Of a stretch of 61,844 nt of DNA, positions 43,743 to 52,857 are shown in pieces. Where the stretch lies: the NCBI GenBank assembly GCA_903850425.1, contig CAINLR010000188.1:1-61844 (forward strand). The letters are read 5' to 3'. A program made the position numbers and the translations under genes. Position 1 is the stretch's first letter; every line of letters begins with the position of its first letter. Under the pieces are notes generated by a model that had not been told where the DNA came from, did no database searches, and worked only from the letters and a program-made list of their open reading frames with translations. The stretch comes from an uncultured Verrucomicrobia subdivision 3 bacterium (lineage in GTDB: Bacteria; Verrucomicrobiota; Verrucomicrobiia; Limisphaerales; UBA11358).

Positions 43743-46160
43743 TTGAAGACAATATTTGCTTTCCAGTTCCGATGGCTGCTGATGGTTGGCTTCATCATGG
43801 TCGGCCATATGACGCTTTCGCCGCTGGCGCGGGCGGATGGGACGGGAACGCCGCCGTTCGCCAAGGGCGCGGATGTGAGCTGGGTGACGCAGATGGAAGC
43901 GGATGGATACAGTTGGTGTGCCCGCGACGGCACGCCGAAAGATCTGTTTCAAATCTTGACGAATCTCGGCCTCAACTCGATCCGGCTCCGGGTCTGGGTC
44001 AATCCCGTCAATGGCTGGAATAACCAAGCGGATACCGTCGCCAAGGCGATGCGTGCCCGCAACGCGGGCCTGCGCGTGATGATAGATTTTCATTACAGCG
44101 ATACCTGGGCCGACCCCGGGCACCAACCCACGCCGGCGGCCTGGACTAATTTTACGACCGCGCAACTGATCTCCGCTGTCTATGACCATACCTACAATGT
44201 AATGAGTGGATTAAAGTCTGCCGGAGTGGATGCCGAATGGGTGCAGGTGGGCAATGAAATCAGTTGCGGCCTGTTGTGGCCGAACGGATATACCTGTGGG
44301 CCGACCAACAACCTGACCAATGTGGTCGCCATGATCAACAGCGGTTACGCCGCCGTCAAAGCCGTGAGCCCTTCGACCCGGGTGATCATTCACCTGAACA
44401 ACGGGCAGAACAACTATCGCTGGTGGTTTGATCCGGCCGTGAATCTGGGCGTCCACTTCGACGTGATTGGACTATCGCTCTATCCGACGACGAATACGAA
44501 CTGGATGAGTGATACGGCCGCCGCGTTTGCCAATATGTCCGACATAGCCGCCCGCTATGGCAAGGAGGTTATGATTGCCGAAACTGGCATGGATGCCACG
44601 GTGGCGCAAGCCTGTCAAAACATGCTCGCGGACCTGATGAATAAGACGCGGTCAGTCCCAAGTAATAGGGGTATCGGGCTTTTCTACTGGGAACCCGAAG
44701 CCTATGCCTATTGGGGGCAGTCGGCCTGGTTGAGTAACGGGCGTCCAACCATTGCCATGGATGCGTTTGCGTTTACACCGAACCAGCCGCCGGGGAGTCC
44801 GGCGTTGTCGGCTACCAATGGCCCGGCGAAAGTGCAATTGAACTGGACCGTTCCCGTTGGTGCCACCAGTTACAAGGTGAAACGATCGGTCGTCAGCGGT
44901 GGTCCCTATACCGTCATCACCAGCCTGACAGCCACAAATTTTGCCGACACCAACGTGCTGAGTGAGACCCCTTACTACTATGTGGTATCAGCGGCGAACG
45001 CCTTTGGCGAAGGAGCCAATGCCAGCGAAGTGGTGGGGTTTAACACAACCAACGCCGTGGCCCTTTACGCCTTTGAAGGTGAGGTCCGGGATACGAGTGG
45101 CGACGGCAAACACGGTATTAACTACGGCGTTACTTTTACCACGGGAAAAATCGGCGCGCAGGCGGCCCAGTTTAATGGCAGCAATGCCTGGGTGCAGATT
45201 CCGGCCTCGATCGGCAGCTCTAGCCTGTCCATCGCGCTGTGGGTGAAAACAACCGATAGTGGCAGTTCGGGTCAATGGTATGCCGGCGAAGGCTTGGTGG
45301 ATGGTGAAGTCTCCGGCTCCCAGAATGATTTTGGCACGGCGCTCGGCGGCGGCAAGTTCGCCTTCGGTATTGGCAATGCCGATACGACGGTGAGCTCCAC
45401 CAAATTGATCAACAACGGCGCGTGGCATCACGTCGCCGCCACGTGGGATGCGGCCACCGGCGCGATGAAGGTGTATGTGGATGGACTTTTGGATGGGAGC
45501 GGCACCGGCCCGGTTGGCGCCCGCACCGCGCTCACCGATAATCTCCACCTTGGCAATAGTCACAACGGCGGACACTATTTTAAAGGCTCGCTGGATGACG
45601 TCCAACTCTATGGCCGCGTTTTGAGCGCCACGGAAATAGCTGCGTTGGCCGGAACGGCGTTGCCCCAGGTTTCGAGCAGGGTTTGGGCACTGAGTGGAAA
45701 CGGTCAGGCGGAACTATATTGGAACACTGCGATTGGCGCGGCGAGTTACAATGTAAAACGCTCGACCAACGGGGGAGCCAGCTATGTTCCGCTTGCCACC
45801 AATTGGTTCAGCCCGGTCTTAACTAACTCCGGATTGAGCAACGAACTGACTTACTTCTATGTTGTCTCGGCCGTTAACACTACGGGCGAAGGCGCGGACT
45901 CGACGGCGGTTGGCGTCACACCGCACGGACCGCCTCTCATCGGGGCCGCGCTGATGGTAAGTGGCAGCCAACTTTCCCTAACCATGCCCGGTTGGGCAAG
46001 CAACTATGCCGTCTATGCGGCGACTAATCTCGCCTCGCCGAACTGGCGTCCCGTCACCAATGCGCCGCAGAGCAGCAATGGCGTGTTATACTTGAACGTG
46101 CCCGCGACCAATCAGGTTCAAGAATTTTTCCGTTTGAGCTATCCAGGAAACTCATCGTGA
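43743..46160 (+). CDS. Secreted GH53 endo-beta-1,4-galactanase with FN3 and LamG modules
   Basis: This is an 805-residue exported protein, TTG start. The signal peptide is at about 1-31 (ends ARADG). The GH53 domain is at about 35-345: KGADVSWVTQME, DFHYSDTWADPG, the acid/base Glu in VQVGNEISCG (about 171) and the nucleophile Glu in MIAETGMDA (about 279). It degrades beta-1,4-galactan side chains of pectin. A fibronectin-III domain (about 350-435), a LamG-like domain (about 440-635; AWHHVAATWDAATGAMKVYVDG), a second FN3 (about 640-735) and a C-terminal module ending EFFRLSYPGNSS complete it. Confidence 0.9.
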   Translation: MKTIFAFQFRWLLMVGFIMVGHMTLSPLARADGTGTPPFAKGADVSWVTQMEADGYSWCARDGTPKDLFQILTNLGLNSIRLRVWVNPVNGWNNQADTVAKAMRARNAGLRVMIDFHYSDTWADPGHQPTPAAWTNFTTAQLISAVYDHTYNVMSGLKSAGVDAEWVQVGNEISCGLLWPNGYTCGPTNNLTNVVAMINSGYAAVKAVSPSTRVIIHLNNGQNNYRWWFDPAVNLGVHFDVIGLSLYPTTNTNWMSDTAAAFANMSDIAARYGKEVMIAETGMDATVAQACQNMLADLMNKTRSVPSNRGIGLFYWEPEAYAYWGQSAWLSNGRPTIAMDAFAFTPNQPPGSPALSATNGPAKVQLNWTVPVGATSYKVKRSVVSGGPYTVITSLTATNFADTNVLSETPYYYVVSAANAFGEGANASEVVGFNTTNAVALYAFEGEVRDTSGDGKHGINYGVTFTTGKIGAQAAQFNGSNAWVQIPASIGSSSLSIALWVKTTDSGSSGQWYAGEGLVDGEVSGSQNDFGTALGGGKFAFGIGNADTTVSSTKLINNGAWHHVAATWDAATGAMKVYVDGLLDGSGTGPVGARTALTDNLHLGNSHNGGHYFKGSLDDVQLYGRVLSATEIAALAGTALPQVSSRVWALSGNGQAELYWNTAIGAASYNVKRSTNGGASYVPLATNWFSPVLTNSGLSNELTYFYVVSAVNTTGEGADSTAVGVTPHGPPLIGAALMVSGSQLSLTMPGWASNYAVYAATNLASPNWRPVTNAPQSSNGVLYLNVPATNQVQEFFRLSYPGNSS

Positions 46161-46224
46161 TGCCCGCCTCGACTCAACTGACAAATCAGCGAGTTTAGTT
46201 CACACGCAACCCACGGGATTTTGA

Positions 46225-46470
46225 AAAGGCGCTGGCACAATTTGGCAGGCGCAAACCAACTTCAGCCTGGCGTGGGCGGCCACCGCCGGCCGCACCTATC
46301 AGGTGGAATACTCGACGGACTTGCTTTCCTGGTTCGCCTCGCCAACCGGCGAAGTGATCGCCAGCGGTCCCACTGCCAGTTGGACTGATAACGGACCGCC
46401 CGACACCGTCGCCATACCCTATGCGGTTCCCCAAAGATTCTACCGCGTCTTCCAGTTCGGTTCCCCGTAG
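46225..46470 (+). pseudogene. Remnant of a secreted-protein C-terminal module
   Basis: An open frame after the stop at 46222-46224 encodes TNFSLAWAATAGRTYQVEYS, then TDLLSWFAS, ending QRFYRVFQFGSP. It matches the C-terminal module of neighbouring secreted proteins but has no start, signal or other domain. It sits 65 bp after the galactanase stop. It probably remains from a neighbouring gene that was deleted. The rest of 46161-46607 is without genes. Confidence 0.65.
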
Positions 46471-46607
46471 TCCACGCCGTTGAACCCACAGGCCGCCATT
46501 GGAATGGCCGCAAATCGGCACAAGAATAAACGAGGATGCTTGAATTGATTTTGTGCCATCCGTATTTACGCATGGATTTTCTCCGGCATTTCCAAAACAA
46601 TGGCCGC

Positions 46608-49511
46608 ATGGTTCGAATCAAACTTCGCCTTCCCCACTTTGTGGCCTTGGCCGCCTTGCTATTCTATGGCCTGACCCTGAGTTGGGGCACGACCTGGAAC
46701 AGCCTGCCGCTGGCCGCCAAGCTGGCGGGCTGGGACTGGATTCCCATGACCAACGAACCGGTCACATGGTTGCTCACATTGCCGCTGAGTTGGCTACCCA
46801 CCGGCTGGATTCCCGGCGGCTTGAATTTATTTTTTGCCGTCTGCGGCGCTTTGACTTTGGGGATTTTGGCGCGGTCCATCGAGTTGCTGCCGTGGGATTG
46901 TCTGCCGGACGAAAACAGCAAATGGCTCAAATCCCTGCCCGCGCTGCTGGCCTGCACGGTTTGCGGCTTGGAATTTAATTTCTGGCAAGAGGCCACGGCT
47001 GCGGCGGGCGTGTTGCTGAACCAGTTGCTGCTGGCGGCGGCCATCTGGTGCCTGCTGGAATATCGCGTCGCTAAGGTCGCGCGCTGGGGCAACGCGGCGG
47101 CGCTAATCTGGGGTCTGGGCATGGCGCAGAACTGGGTGATGATTTTAAACCTGCCGCTGTTCGTGGCGGCGCTGATCTGGCTGCGCGGCCGGAATTTTTT
47201 CCGCTGGAGTTTTCTGGTGCGGATGGTGCTGTTGGGACTGGCGGGATTTTCTCTCTACGCATTGCTGCCGCTGGTCAACGGCCTCAACCCGCACTCCCCG
47301 TGGAGTTTTGGCCAAGCCTGGCTGGTCACGCTGAAAATGACCCGGACGATTTTGGGGACGCGCTATTATTCATTCCGGCCGCAACACCTGATGACCTTCG
47401 TGATGGCCATGTATTTTCTGGTGCCGATCCTGCCCTGCCTGGTGCGGTTGAAGGATCTGGGCGGCAAAAACAAATCCAAAGTGGAACGGTTGCAGATGTG
47501 GATTTACCGGGCGGCCCGCGTCGCGCTGCTGCTCGTCTGCCTCTGGCTCGCGTTTGCCCCGAGTATCGGCCCGCAGCTGTTTTTGCAGCGGCAATTCGGC
47601 CTCGCCCTGCCGCTGTTGAGCTTTGATTATTTGAATGCGCTGGGCATCGGATTTTTGGCGGGTAATTTTTTATTCGTCTCCCAAATCCGGCCCGAGCGGC
47701 GCGGGCGCGGGGTCGCCGAAAAAGTCAATTCATGGCTGCGGCATGGGGGTGCTCCCGCCATTTTTCTGGTAGTGGCGGCACTGATGTTTGCCGGCTTGGT
47801 AGCCCGCAATGCGCCCGCCCTGCTGACTACCCACCGGCAGCCGCTGGAAGGGTTCGGAAAGCTGGTCGTGAGTTCGTTGCCGGCGGAAGGCGGCATCCTG
47901 TTGGGCGAGGATGAGCGCAAACTTGCCGTCGTGCAAGCCGCCTTGTCGCACCGACCTGACAAGGGTCGCTGGCAAGTGGTGAACTTCGGGTTGTTGCCGC
48001 TGCCCAAGTATCGGGCCGCCCTGGATCGGCGGCAGCCCAGCGGTTGGCTGACGGCGCAAAGCCGCCATGAACTTAATCGTTTGGAATTGCTCACCTTGCT
48101 CCACGGACTGGACCATACCAACCGACTTTTCTACCTCCAGCCAAGTCTGGGGAATATTCTTTTCGAGATGTTGTATCCGCAACCGCACGACGCCACCGCC
48201 GAATTGAAGTTTTACGATGAAAACCAAGTGAGCGGCACGCCACAATCACCCCAGGAAATCACCGCCAGTGAGAAATTCTGGGACGATGCCTGGCAAAAGC
48301 AAATGGCTTCGCTCAACCCGGCGCATCCGCCGCATCCGTCCGCCGTGACAAAAATGGGCGCAAAATTATTCAACTGGCTGTGCCTGGAACCGGTGCCGGT
48401 GCCGCAAAGCCTGGCGCTCGGCAGTTGGTATTCGATTTACCTCGACGGCTGGGGCGTGGAATTGCAGCGCAGCGGACAGCTGCCGGCCGCTCAGCGCCGC
48501 TTCGAACAGGCCCTCGTTTTGAACACCAACAGTGTGTCAGCGGCCATCAATCTCCAGTGCAACGCCCGCCTGCAGGCCGGCGAAAAATTAAGCCTCGTCA
48601 GTTTGAATGAAATGACGGGCCGGTTTCGCGACCTGCGGGATATTGCCCGGACAATGAACATGTATGGACCGTTTGATGAACCCGGGCTTTGCTATCAGTT
48701 GGGGCGCATCTGCCAGCAGGCCAACTGGCCGCGCCAGACCGTGCAGTTAATGGAGCGGACCATCGCCCTCGCGCCCGGCGAGCCGCTGCCGGAACTGGCG
48801 TTGGCAGAGTTCTACTCATTCCACCGGATGGATGCCAAAGTTTTTGAGATCGTCAAACGCGTGCGCCCCACCACGGCCCGTTTACCCGCCAACGAGGCGG
48901 CGGAGGTGGAAGCGGAATTGTCCGTGTTGGAAGCCAAGGCCTGGATGTCGCAGACCAATGTGGCCAATGCGCGCCGGGTCTTGCAGTCCCTCTTGGATCA
49001 GCACCCCGGCGACCTCGCCACCGCCGAACTGGTCTTCAAAGCCTATTTGACTTTTGGCGACCCCACCAATGCCCTGCAACTGGTGGTGGGCAAACTCGCC
49101 ACCGAACCGGACAATATCGCCGCCCTGAACAATCAGGCCGCCATTTTAATTCAGATGAATCGGGCCGCCGAAGCCATCACGGTTTTGAACCATGCCCTGT
49201 CCCTCACCAATACCCCCGCCATCCGACTCAACCGCGCCATCGCCTATCTGCAAAGCAGTAACCTGCCAGCGGCGGAGGCGGAGTATCTCGATTTGGCGAA
49301 TCAATCGGCGGATGTTTTCAGTGTTCATTATGGCCTCGCGAGCATCGCCGGACAACGCCACGACACCAATCTAGCCAGCCAGCAACTCGCCATCTGTCTC
49401 TCGAATGCGCCGCCGGGAACGGTCAAGTGGGAGCGCGCCCGCGCCCAATTGGAAGCACTGAAAGATCCGGCCGGCCAGAATCCTGCGGGAAAGCCACGCC
49501 TCACGCCCTGA
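46608..49511 (+). CDS. DUF2723-like multi-pass membrane protein with TPR domain
   Basis: This is a 967-residue inner-membrane protein started at the ATG at 46608 (MVRIKLRLPHFVALAALLF). About ten transmembrane helices in residues 1-430 resemble the DUF2723/glycosyltransferase-C-like membrane family. The motif FWQEATAAAGVLLNQLLLAA lies in the expected first periplasmic part. The C-terminal half (about 610-955) is soluble and carries tetratricopeptide-type repeats (LNTNSVSAAINLQCNA, PDNIAALNNQAAILIQMNRAAEAITVLNHAL). It may transfer or handle surface glycans, but the substrate is unknown. ATG at 46536 would add 24 residues. Confidence 0.75.
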   Translation: MVRIKLRLPHFVALAALLFYGLTLSWGTTWNSLPLAAKLAGWDWIPMTNEPVTWLLTLPLSWLPTGWIPGGLNLFFAVCGALTLGILARSIELLPWDCLPDENSKWLKSLPALLACTVCGLEFNFWQEATAAAGVLLNQLLLAAAIWCLLEYRVAKVARWGNAAALIWGLGMAQNWVMILNLPLFVAALIWLRGRNFFRWSFLVRMVLLGLAGFSLYALLPLVNGLNPHSPWSFGQAWLVTLKMTRTILGTRYYSFRPQHLMTFVMAMYFLVPILPCLVRLKDLGGKNKSKVERLQMWIYRAARVALLLVCLWLAFAPSIGPQLFLQRQFGLALPLLSFDYLNALGIGFLAGNFLFVSQIRPERRGRGVAEKVNSWLRHGGAPAIFLVVAALMFAGLVARNAPALLTTHRQPLEGFGKLVVSSLPAEGGILLGEDERKLAVVQAALSHRPDKGRWQVVNFGLLPLPKYRAALDRRQPSGWLTAQSRHELNRLELLTLLHGLDHTNRLFYLQPSLGNILFEMLYPQPHDATAELKFYDENQVSGTPQSPQEITASEKFWDDAWQKQMASLNPAHPPHPSAVTKMGAKLFNWLCLEPVPVPQSLALGSWYSIYLDGWGVELQRSGQLPAAQRRFEQALVLNTNSVSAAINLQCNARLQAGEKLSLVSLNEMTGRFRDLRDIARTMNMYGPFDEPGLCYQLGRICQQANWPRQTVQLMERTIALAPGEPLPELALAEFYSFHRMDAKVFEIVKRVRPTTARLPANEAAEVEAELSVLEAKAWMSQTNVANARRVLQSLLDQHPGDLATAELVFKAYLTFGDPTNALQLVVGKLATEPDNIAALNNQAAILIQMNRAAEAITVLNHALSLTNTPAIRLNRAIAYLQSSNLPAAEAEYLDLANQSADVFSVHYGLASIAGQRHDTNLASQQLAICLSNAPPGTVKWERARAQLEALKDPAGQNPAGKPRLTP

Positions 49512-49635
49512 GCGGTTGGCGCGCGGCAGTGTTACCACGTCGGCGGTTGCCGGGCGGCGGAAAGCGCGTTTCAGCCATTGACAAACCGGCTGAGCCTTCG
49601 ACATTCTTTTGCTGCGGACGAAGGTAGAAAATCTC

Positions 49636-50184
49636 ATGAAAACAAGCATCTTTTTGAGTTTGTGGGTCGCGGTGGTTGCGAGTTGCCTGACCGTTAGGGC
49701 GCACGACAACCCAGCCCAGGCCGCTGCCCGGGCGGCCTTGGAACAAAAGCTGAATGAACTGGACCAGCCGCACAGCCAGCCGGCTCCGACCCTGCCGGCC
49801 GGAGCCAAGCTGGAACGGCCGCGGCAAACTGCCACCAACACGACCAACCCGGTCCCCGCAAAGGCCGTGATGCCTCACCCGGCACCGGTCACAACCGCTT
49901 CGGCTCCGGTCGCGCCGCCGCCACTGGCTGCCGCTGCGCCGACCGCTTCCACGCCAACTCTGGTCCGCGCCCCGACCCAGGCGACCAGGCCACCGGTGCA
50001 GCCGAAGCCGACCAATGAAATTGTGACCATCTATGGAACGGTTTACAAAAACGCGCAGGTGGAAAAAGTGGAGCCGGACGGAATCATCATCAGTTATTGG
50101 ACTGCGGCCGGCGGGTTAGCCATGTCAAAAGTCTATTTTGAAGATCTTCCCCACGAATTGCGGCAGCAATACCAGAAAAAATAA
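49636..50184 (+). CDS. Exported Pro/Ala-rich protein with C-terminal SH3-like region
   Basis: This is a 182-residue protein with signal peptide at about 1-22 (MKTSIFLSLWVAVVASCLTV). A long Pro-, Ala- and Thr-rich linker (about 35-125) comes next, then a compact C-terminal domain: VTIYGTVYKNAQVEKVEPDG, followed by the GGLAMSKVYFEDLPHELRQ tail, which predicts a small beta domain. The stop is 6 bp before the sigma-factor start, so it is probably in the same operon. The small beta domain with GTVYKNAQVEKVEPDGI is a pattern I have seen in verrucomicrobial exported proteins, without known function. Confidence 0.7.
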   Translation: MKTSIFLSLWVAVVASCLTVRAHDNPAQAAARAALEQKLNELDQPHSQPAPTLPAGAKLERPRQTATNTTNPVPAKAVMPHPAPVTTASAPVAPPPLAAAAPTASTPTLVRAPTQATRPPVQPKPTNEIVTIYGTVYKNAQVEKVEPDGIIISYWTAAGGLAMSKVYFEDLPHELRQQYQKK

Positions 50185-50190
50185 ACGCGT

Positions 50191-50916
50191 TTGTTGTCAA
50201 CCGGCGCGGCCAGTTTTGGTTTGCAATTTCGCGGTGATCTTCAAAGATTCACGCCTGTGCCAACGCCCAACCACCCAACTGAATCCGCGCTTGATCAATT
50301 GCAGCAAGCGCAACAGGGTGATCCCGAGGCCCTGGCGGATTTGCGCGGCCAGTTTCAACCGGCGCTCGAAAACATTCTGCTGGCGCGCGGCACCGAACGG
50401 GCGGAGATGGAAGATGTTTTGGCGGAAATCTGGTCCGAATGCGTGCCGGGGCCAGGCGCCAAACCGTCGCTACTGGTGAAGTTTGGCGGCAAGTTTTCCC
50501 TGTTAAGCTGGCTCGCCAGAGTGGCCATCAACCGTTTGATTGACCGCCAGCGGCGAGGAAGAAAGCAGGCGGACGGAGCGGAAACCGATTTTGACGATCT
50601 GCCCGGCTTGACGCCGGTGCCGCCGGATGATGTTTTGCAGGCCATCCTGCGCGAGAGTCTGGGTATCGCGTTCGCCCAGTGTTCCGGTGCCAACCTGACG
50701 CTGCTGCGCCTGGTCTTTTTACATGGATTAACGCAGCGCGAGGTCGGGCGGATGGTGGGCTGGAACGAATCGAAAACCAGCCGCCAGCTCGCGCAGGCGA
50801 TGGACGGGATAAAATCGCACACGCTCCAGGAGCTGAAACGACGGGATGCCCAGCTCGAATTGTCGTGGGAGGATTTGCTCGGATTGTGTGCCGATGACGA
50901 CCTGAGTTTCCTGTGA
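50191..50916 (+). CDS. Sigma-70 family (ECF-like) RNA polymerase sigma factor
   Basis: This is a 241-residue protein with a sigma-2 region (about 55-115; AEMEDVLAEIWSECV then KFSLLSWLARVAINRLIDRQRR). It is followed by a sigma-4 helix-turn-helix region (about 165-215; LTLLRLVFLHGLTQREVGRMVGWNESKTSRQLAQAMD). It lacks sigma-1 and sigma-3, as in ECF factors. The start is uncertain: TTG at 50191 is 6 bp after the upstream stop, and GTG at 50257 is a good alternative. It should direct polymerase to a specific promoter set. The regulator partner is probably one of the next two genes. Confidence 0.85.
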   Translation: MLSTGAASFGLQFRGDLQRFTPVPTPNHPTESALDQLQQAQQGDPEALADLRGQFQPALENILLARGTERAEMEDVLAEIWSECVPGPGAKPSLLVKFGGKFSLLSWLARVAINRLIDRQRRGRKQADGAETDFDDLPGLTPVPPDDVLQAILRESLGIAFAQCSGANLTLLRLVFLHGLTQREVGRMVGWNESKTSRQLAQAMDGIKSHTLQELKRRDAQLELSWEDLLGLCADDDLSFL

Positions 50917-50992
50917 TAACGGACGCGAGCCCAGCGGCAATAATATTTTGCAAGTTTCGGTTTTTGATCCGTCTTATTAGCATGGTGACATT

Positions 50993-51229
50993 ATGACGAA
51001 TGCTTTTGAAATACTGGCCCGCTTCCTGGAGCGGGGCGATGCGGAGGTGGAGGGACGCCAACTGGAAGCGCCGCCGGAAGCGATCAAGCTGAAGCTGCGC
51101 CAGTTTGCGCGCGGCCTGCTGCCCGAGGCGGAACAGCCGGCGCTGATCGCCCAACTCACCGAAAACCGGCACTGGATCTCCCTGCTGGCGGACGAAGTGA
51201 AAGCCCTGCGAAATACCAGCGGTAACTAA
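50993..51229 (+). CDS. Small protein in the sigma-factor operon, unknown function
   Basis: This is a 78-residue all-helical protein: MTNAFEILARFLERGDAEVE, then LKLRQFARGLLPEAEQPALIAQ. It has no membrane helix, signal or CxxC. It starts 76 bp after the sigma factor and is followed 16 bp later by the GAF gene. A role as anti-sigma factor or adaptor is suggested by position alone. No known motif supports it. Confidence 0.68.
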   Translation: MTNAFEILARFLERGDAEVEGRQLEAPPEAIKLKLRQFARGLLPEAEQPALIAQLTENRHWISLLADEVKALRNTSGN

Positions 51230-51245
51230 CAAACAACAATTTACT

Positions 51246-51848
51246 TTGACCACCCGCCTCAATCTCCTGCCGGATCCCGCCTTTCTAAAACTGAGGCCGG
51301 AGCTCACCAAACGGCTGACGCGCATTGGTGCCGAGCTGGAGGCCGAGCAGTTCCGCGCGCTGCTGGACCCGTTGATGCTGGATGTGCTGCATCGGGGGGT
51401 GGCCGAGGCCGGGGCGCAGGAAGGCACGCTCTGGCTCGCCGATGAGGCGGGGGAATTCCTGGTGCCCGCCTACAACACGGGACCGCACGCCGAAAAATTC
51501 GTGGGTCAGTTCAAGCAGCCGTTAAACGCCGGATTGATTTGCATGGTCTTCTGCAGTGAACAACCGTTCCTCGAAAATGACGCTTCCAAAAATCCGAATC
51601 AAAGCAAGCTGCTGGATGCGTTGTTGAAGGTTGAGACGACCGCACTGATTGCCGTCCCGTTTTATTTATTCCACGCCTGCCGCGGTATCCTCTCGTGTGT
51701 GCAACTGAGTCGGACGGACGGTTCCGCTGCGGTCCCCGCCGGATTCCACGCCAAAGACCTGGCCGGCATCCAACGGACTTCGGGGCTATTGTCACAGTTG
51801 ATCGAGTATCAGTTGTTGAGCAACGCCATCGGCTGGAGCTGTCGTTAG
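51246..51848 (+). CDS. GAF-domain sensor protein
   Basis: This is a 200-residue soluble protein with a TTG start. An N-terminal helix (about 12-35) precedes a GAF domain (about 40-190): ALLDPLMLDVLHRGVAEAGAQEG, LWLADEAGEFLVPAY, a loop with conserved Pro/Asn, and TTALIAVPFYLFHACRGILSCVQL. GAF domains bind cyclic nucleotides, haem or small metabolites and pass the signal on. It contains no effector domain, so it likely acts on the sigma factor or on the peptidase. The subtilisin gene begins 4 bp after its stop. Confidence 0.82.
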   Translation: MTTRLNLLPDPAFLKLRPELTKRLTRIGAELEAEQFRALLDPLMLDVLHRGVAEAGAQEGTLWLADEAGEFLVPAYNTGPHAEKFVGQFKQPLNAGLICMVFCSEQPFLENDASKNPNQSKLLDALLKVETTALIAVPFYLFHACRGILSCVQLSRTDGSAAVPAGFHAKDLAGIQRTSGLLSQLIEYQLLSNAIGWSCR

Positions 51849-51852
51849 CACG

Positions 51853-52641
51853 ATGAATTATTGGCCAACACTGGATGCAGCGCGATCGTTTCTGGCCACG
51901 GGCCGGGGCCGGGGCATCAAGATCGCGGTCTTGGATTCGGGCATTGACCCGACGCATCCCCTGCTCGCCGGCCTGGTGTTGGAGGACGACCTGGCGGTGG
52001 TTGATGCCGGTTCGCGCTTGTCGGTGGAGCCGGGCACAGGCGTGGACGTTTATGGCCACGGCACGGCGATTGCCGGCATCCTGCGCCAACTGGCACCCGA
52101 GGCGAAGATCGGCAGCTTCCGGGTATTGGGCGAACGCTTGCGCTCGCGGACTTTGATTATTCGCGAAGCGGCGCGCTTGGCGCTGGATCGTGGCTACCAC
52201 ATTTTGAATTGCAGTTTTGGTTGCAGCCGGGAAGACCATGTCTTGTTTTACAAGGATTGGATTGACGACGCCTATCTCCGGGGTCGTCACGTGATCGCCG
52301 CGTGTAACAACCTGGATTTCATGAAGCGGGAATGGCCGGGGCATTTTCCCACGGTCATCACCGTGAACTTCACCCGCAGCGACCGGCCTGACGCGCTCTT
52401 TTTTCGCACCGGGCAATTGGTGGAGTTTGCCGCGCGGGGGGAAGACCTCGAAGTCGCCTGGCTGGGCGGCGGCCAGAAAAAAGTAACCGGCAGCAGTTTT
52501 GCCGCGCCGCACGCGGCGGCACTGCTGGCTCGGCTATTGTCGCACGCCCCGGCGCTTTCACCGTTGTGCGCCAAGGCCTTGTTACAGCAGCTCGCACAGC
52601 CTTGGGTTGAGGCGACGCAAACCGGCATGCCCGTTGAATGA
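51853..52641 (+). CDS. Cytoplasmic subtilisin-like (S8) serine peptidase
   Basis: This is a 262-residue subtilase with no signal peptide and no prodomain. The catalytic Asp is in AVLDSGIDPTHP (about 28), His in YGHGTAIAGIL (about 68) and Ser in GSSFAAPHAAA (about 214). The triad is complete, and the length corresponds to the bare catalytic domain. Because neighbours are a sigma factor and a GAF sensor, it may cleave a regulator inside the cell, such as an anti-sigma factor. This last step is an inference. It is probably the last gene of the operon. Confidence 0.87.
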   Translation: MNYWPTLDAARSFLATGRGRGIKIAVLDSGIDPTHPLLAGLVLEDDLAVVDAGSRLSVEPGTGVDVYGHGTAIAGILRQLAPEAKIGSFRVLGERLRSRTLIIREAARLALDRGYHILNCSFGCSREDHVLFYKDWIDDAYLRGRHVIAACNNLDFMKREWPGHFPTVITVNFTRSDRPDALFFRTGQLVEFAARGEDLEVAWLGGGQKKVTGSSFAAPHAAALLARLLSHAPALSPLCAKALLQQLAQPWVEATQTGMPVE

Positions 52642-52857
52642 GTTCCGTTTGCAACCCTTGTTTTCTTGCCTGGCGATGGAGTGGTGGCGCGGTGTTCTCC
52701 TGTGTCCTACTGCACCCCGGTGCCGCCCGAGATTGAATGCTCTGCCCGGAGGGGGATGAGGGTTGATTGCGATTTTTGATGGCGTGCCTCGCGCAGGTCC
52801 GTCCGCCGGGCAACCGCAAATCGGACCATGTTCCACGGCCGCGAAAACATATATTAA

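Noticed and set aside
43385-44189. Minus-strand frames over the galactanase start
   Set aside because: They are the reverse reading of the GH53 gene and its spacer, with no motif or start context.
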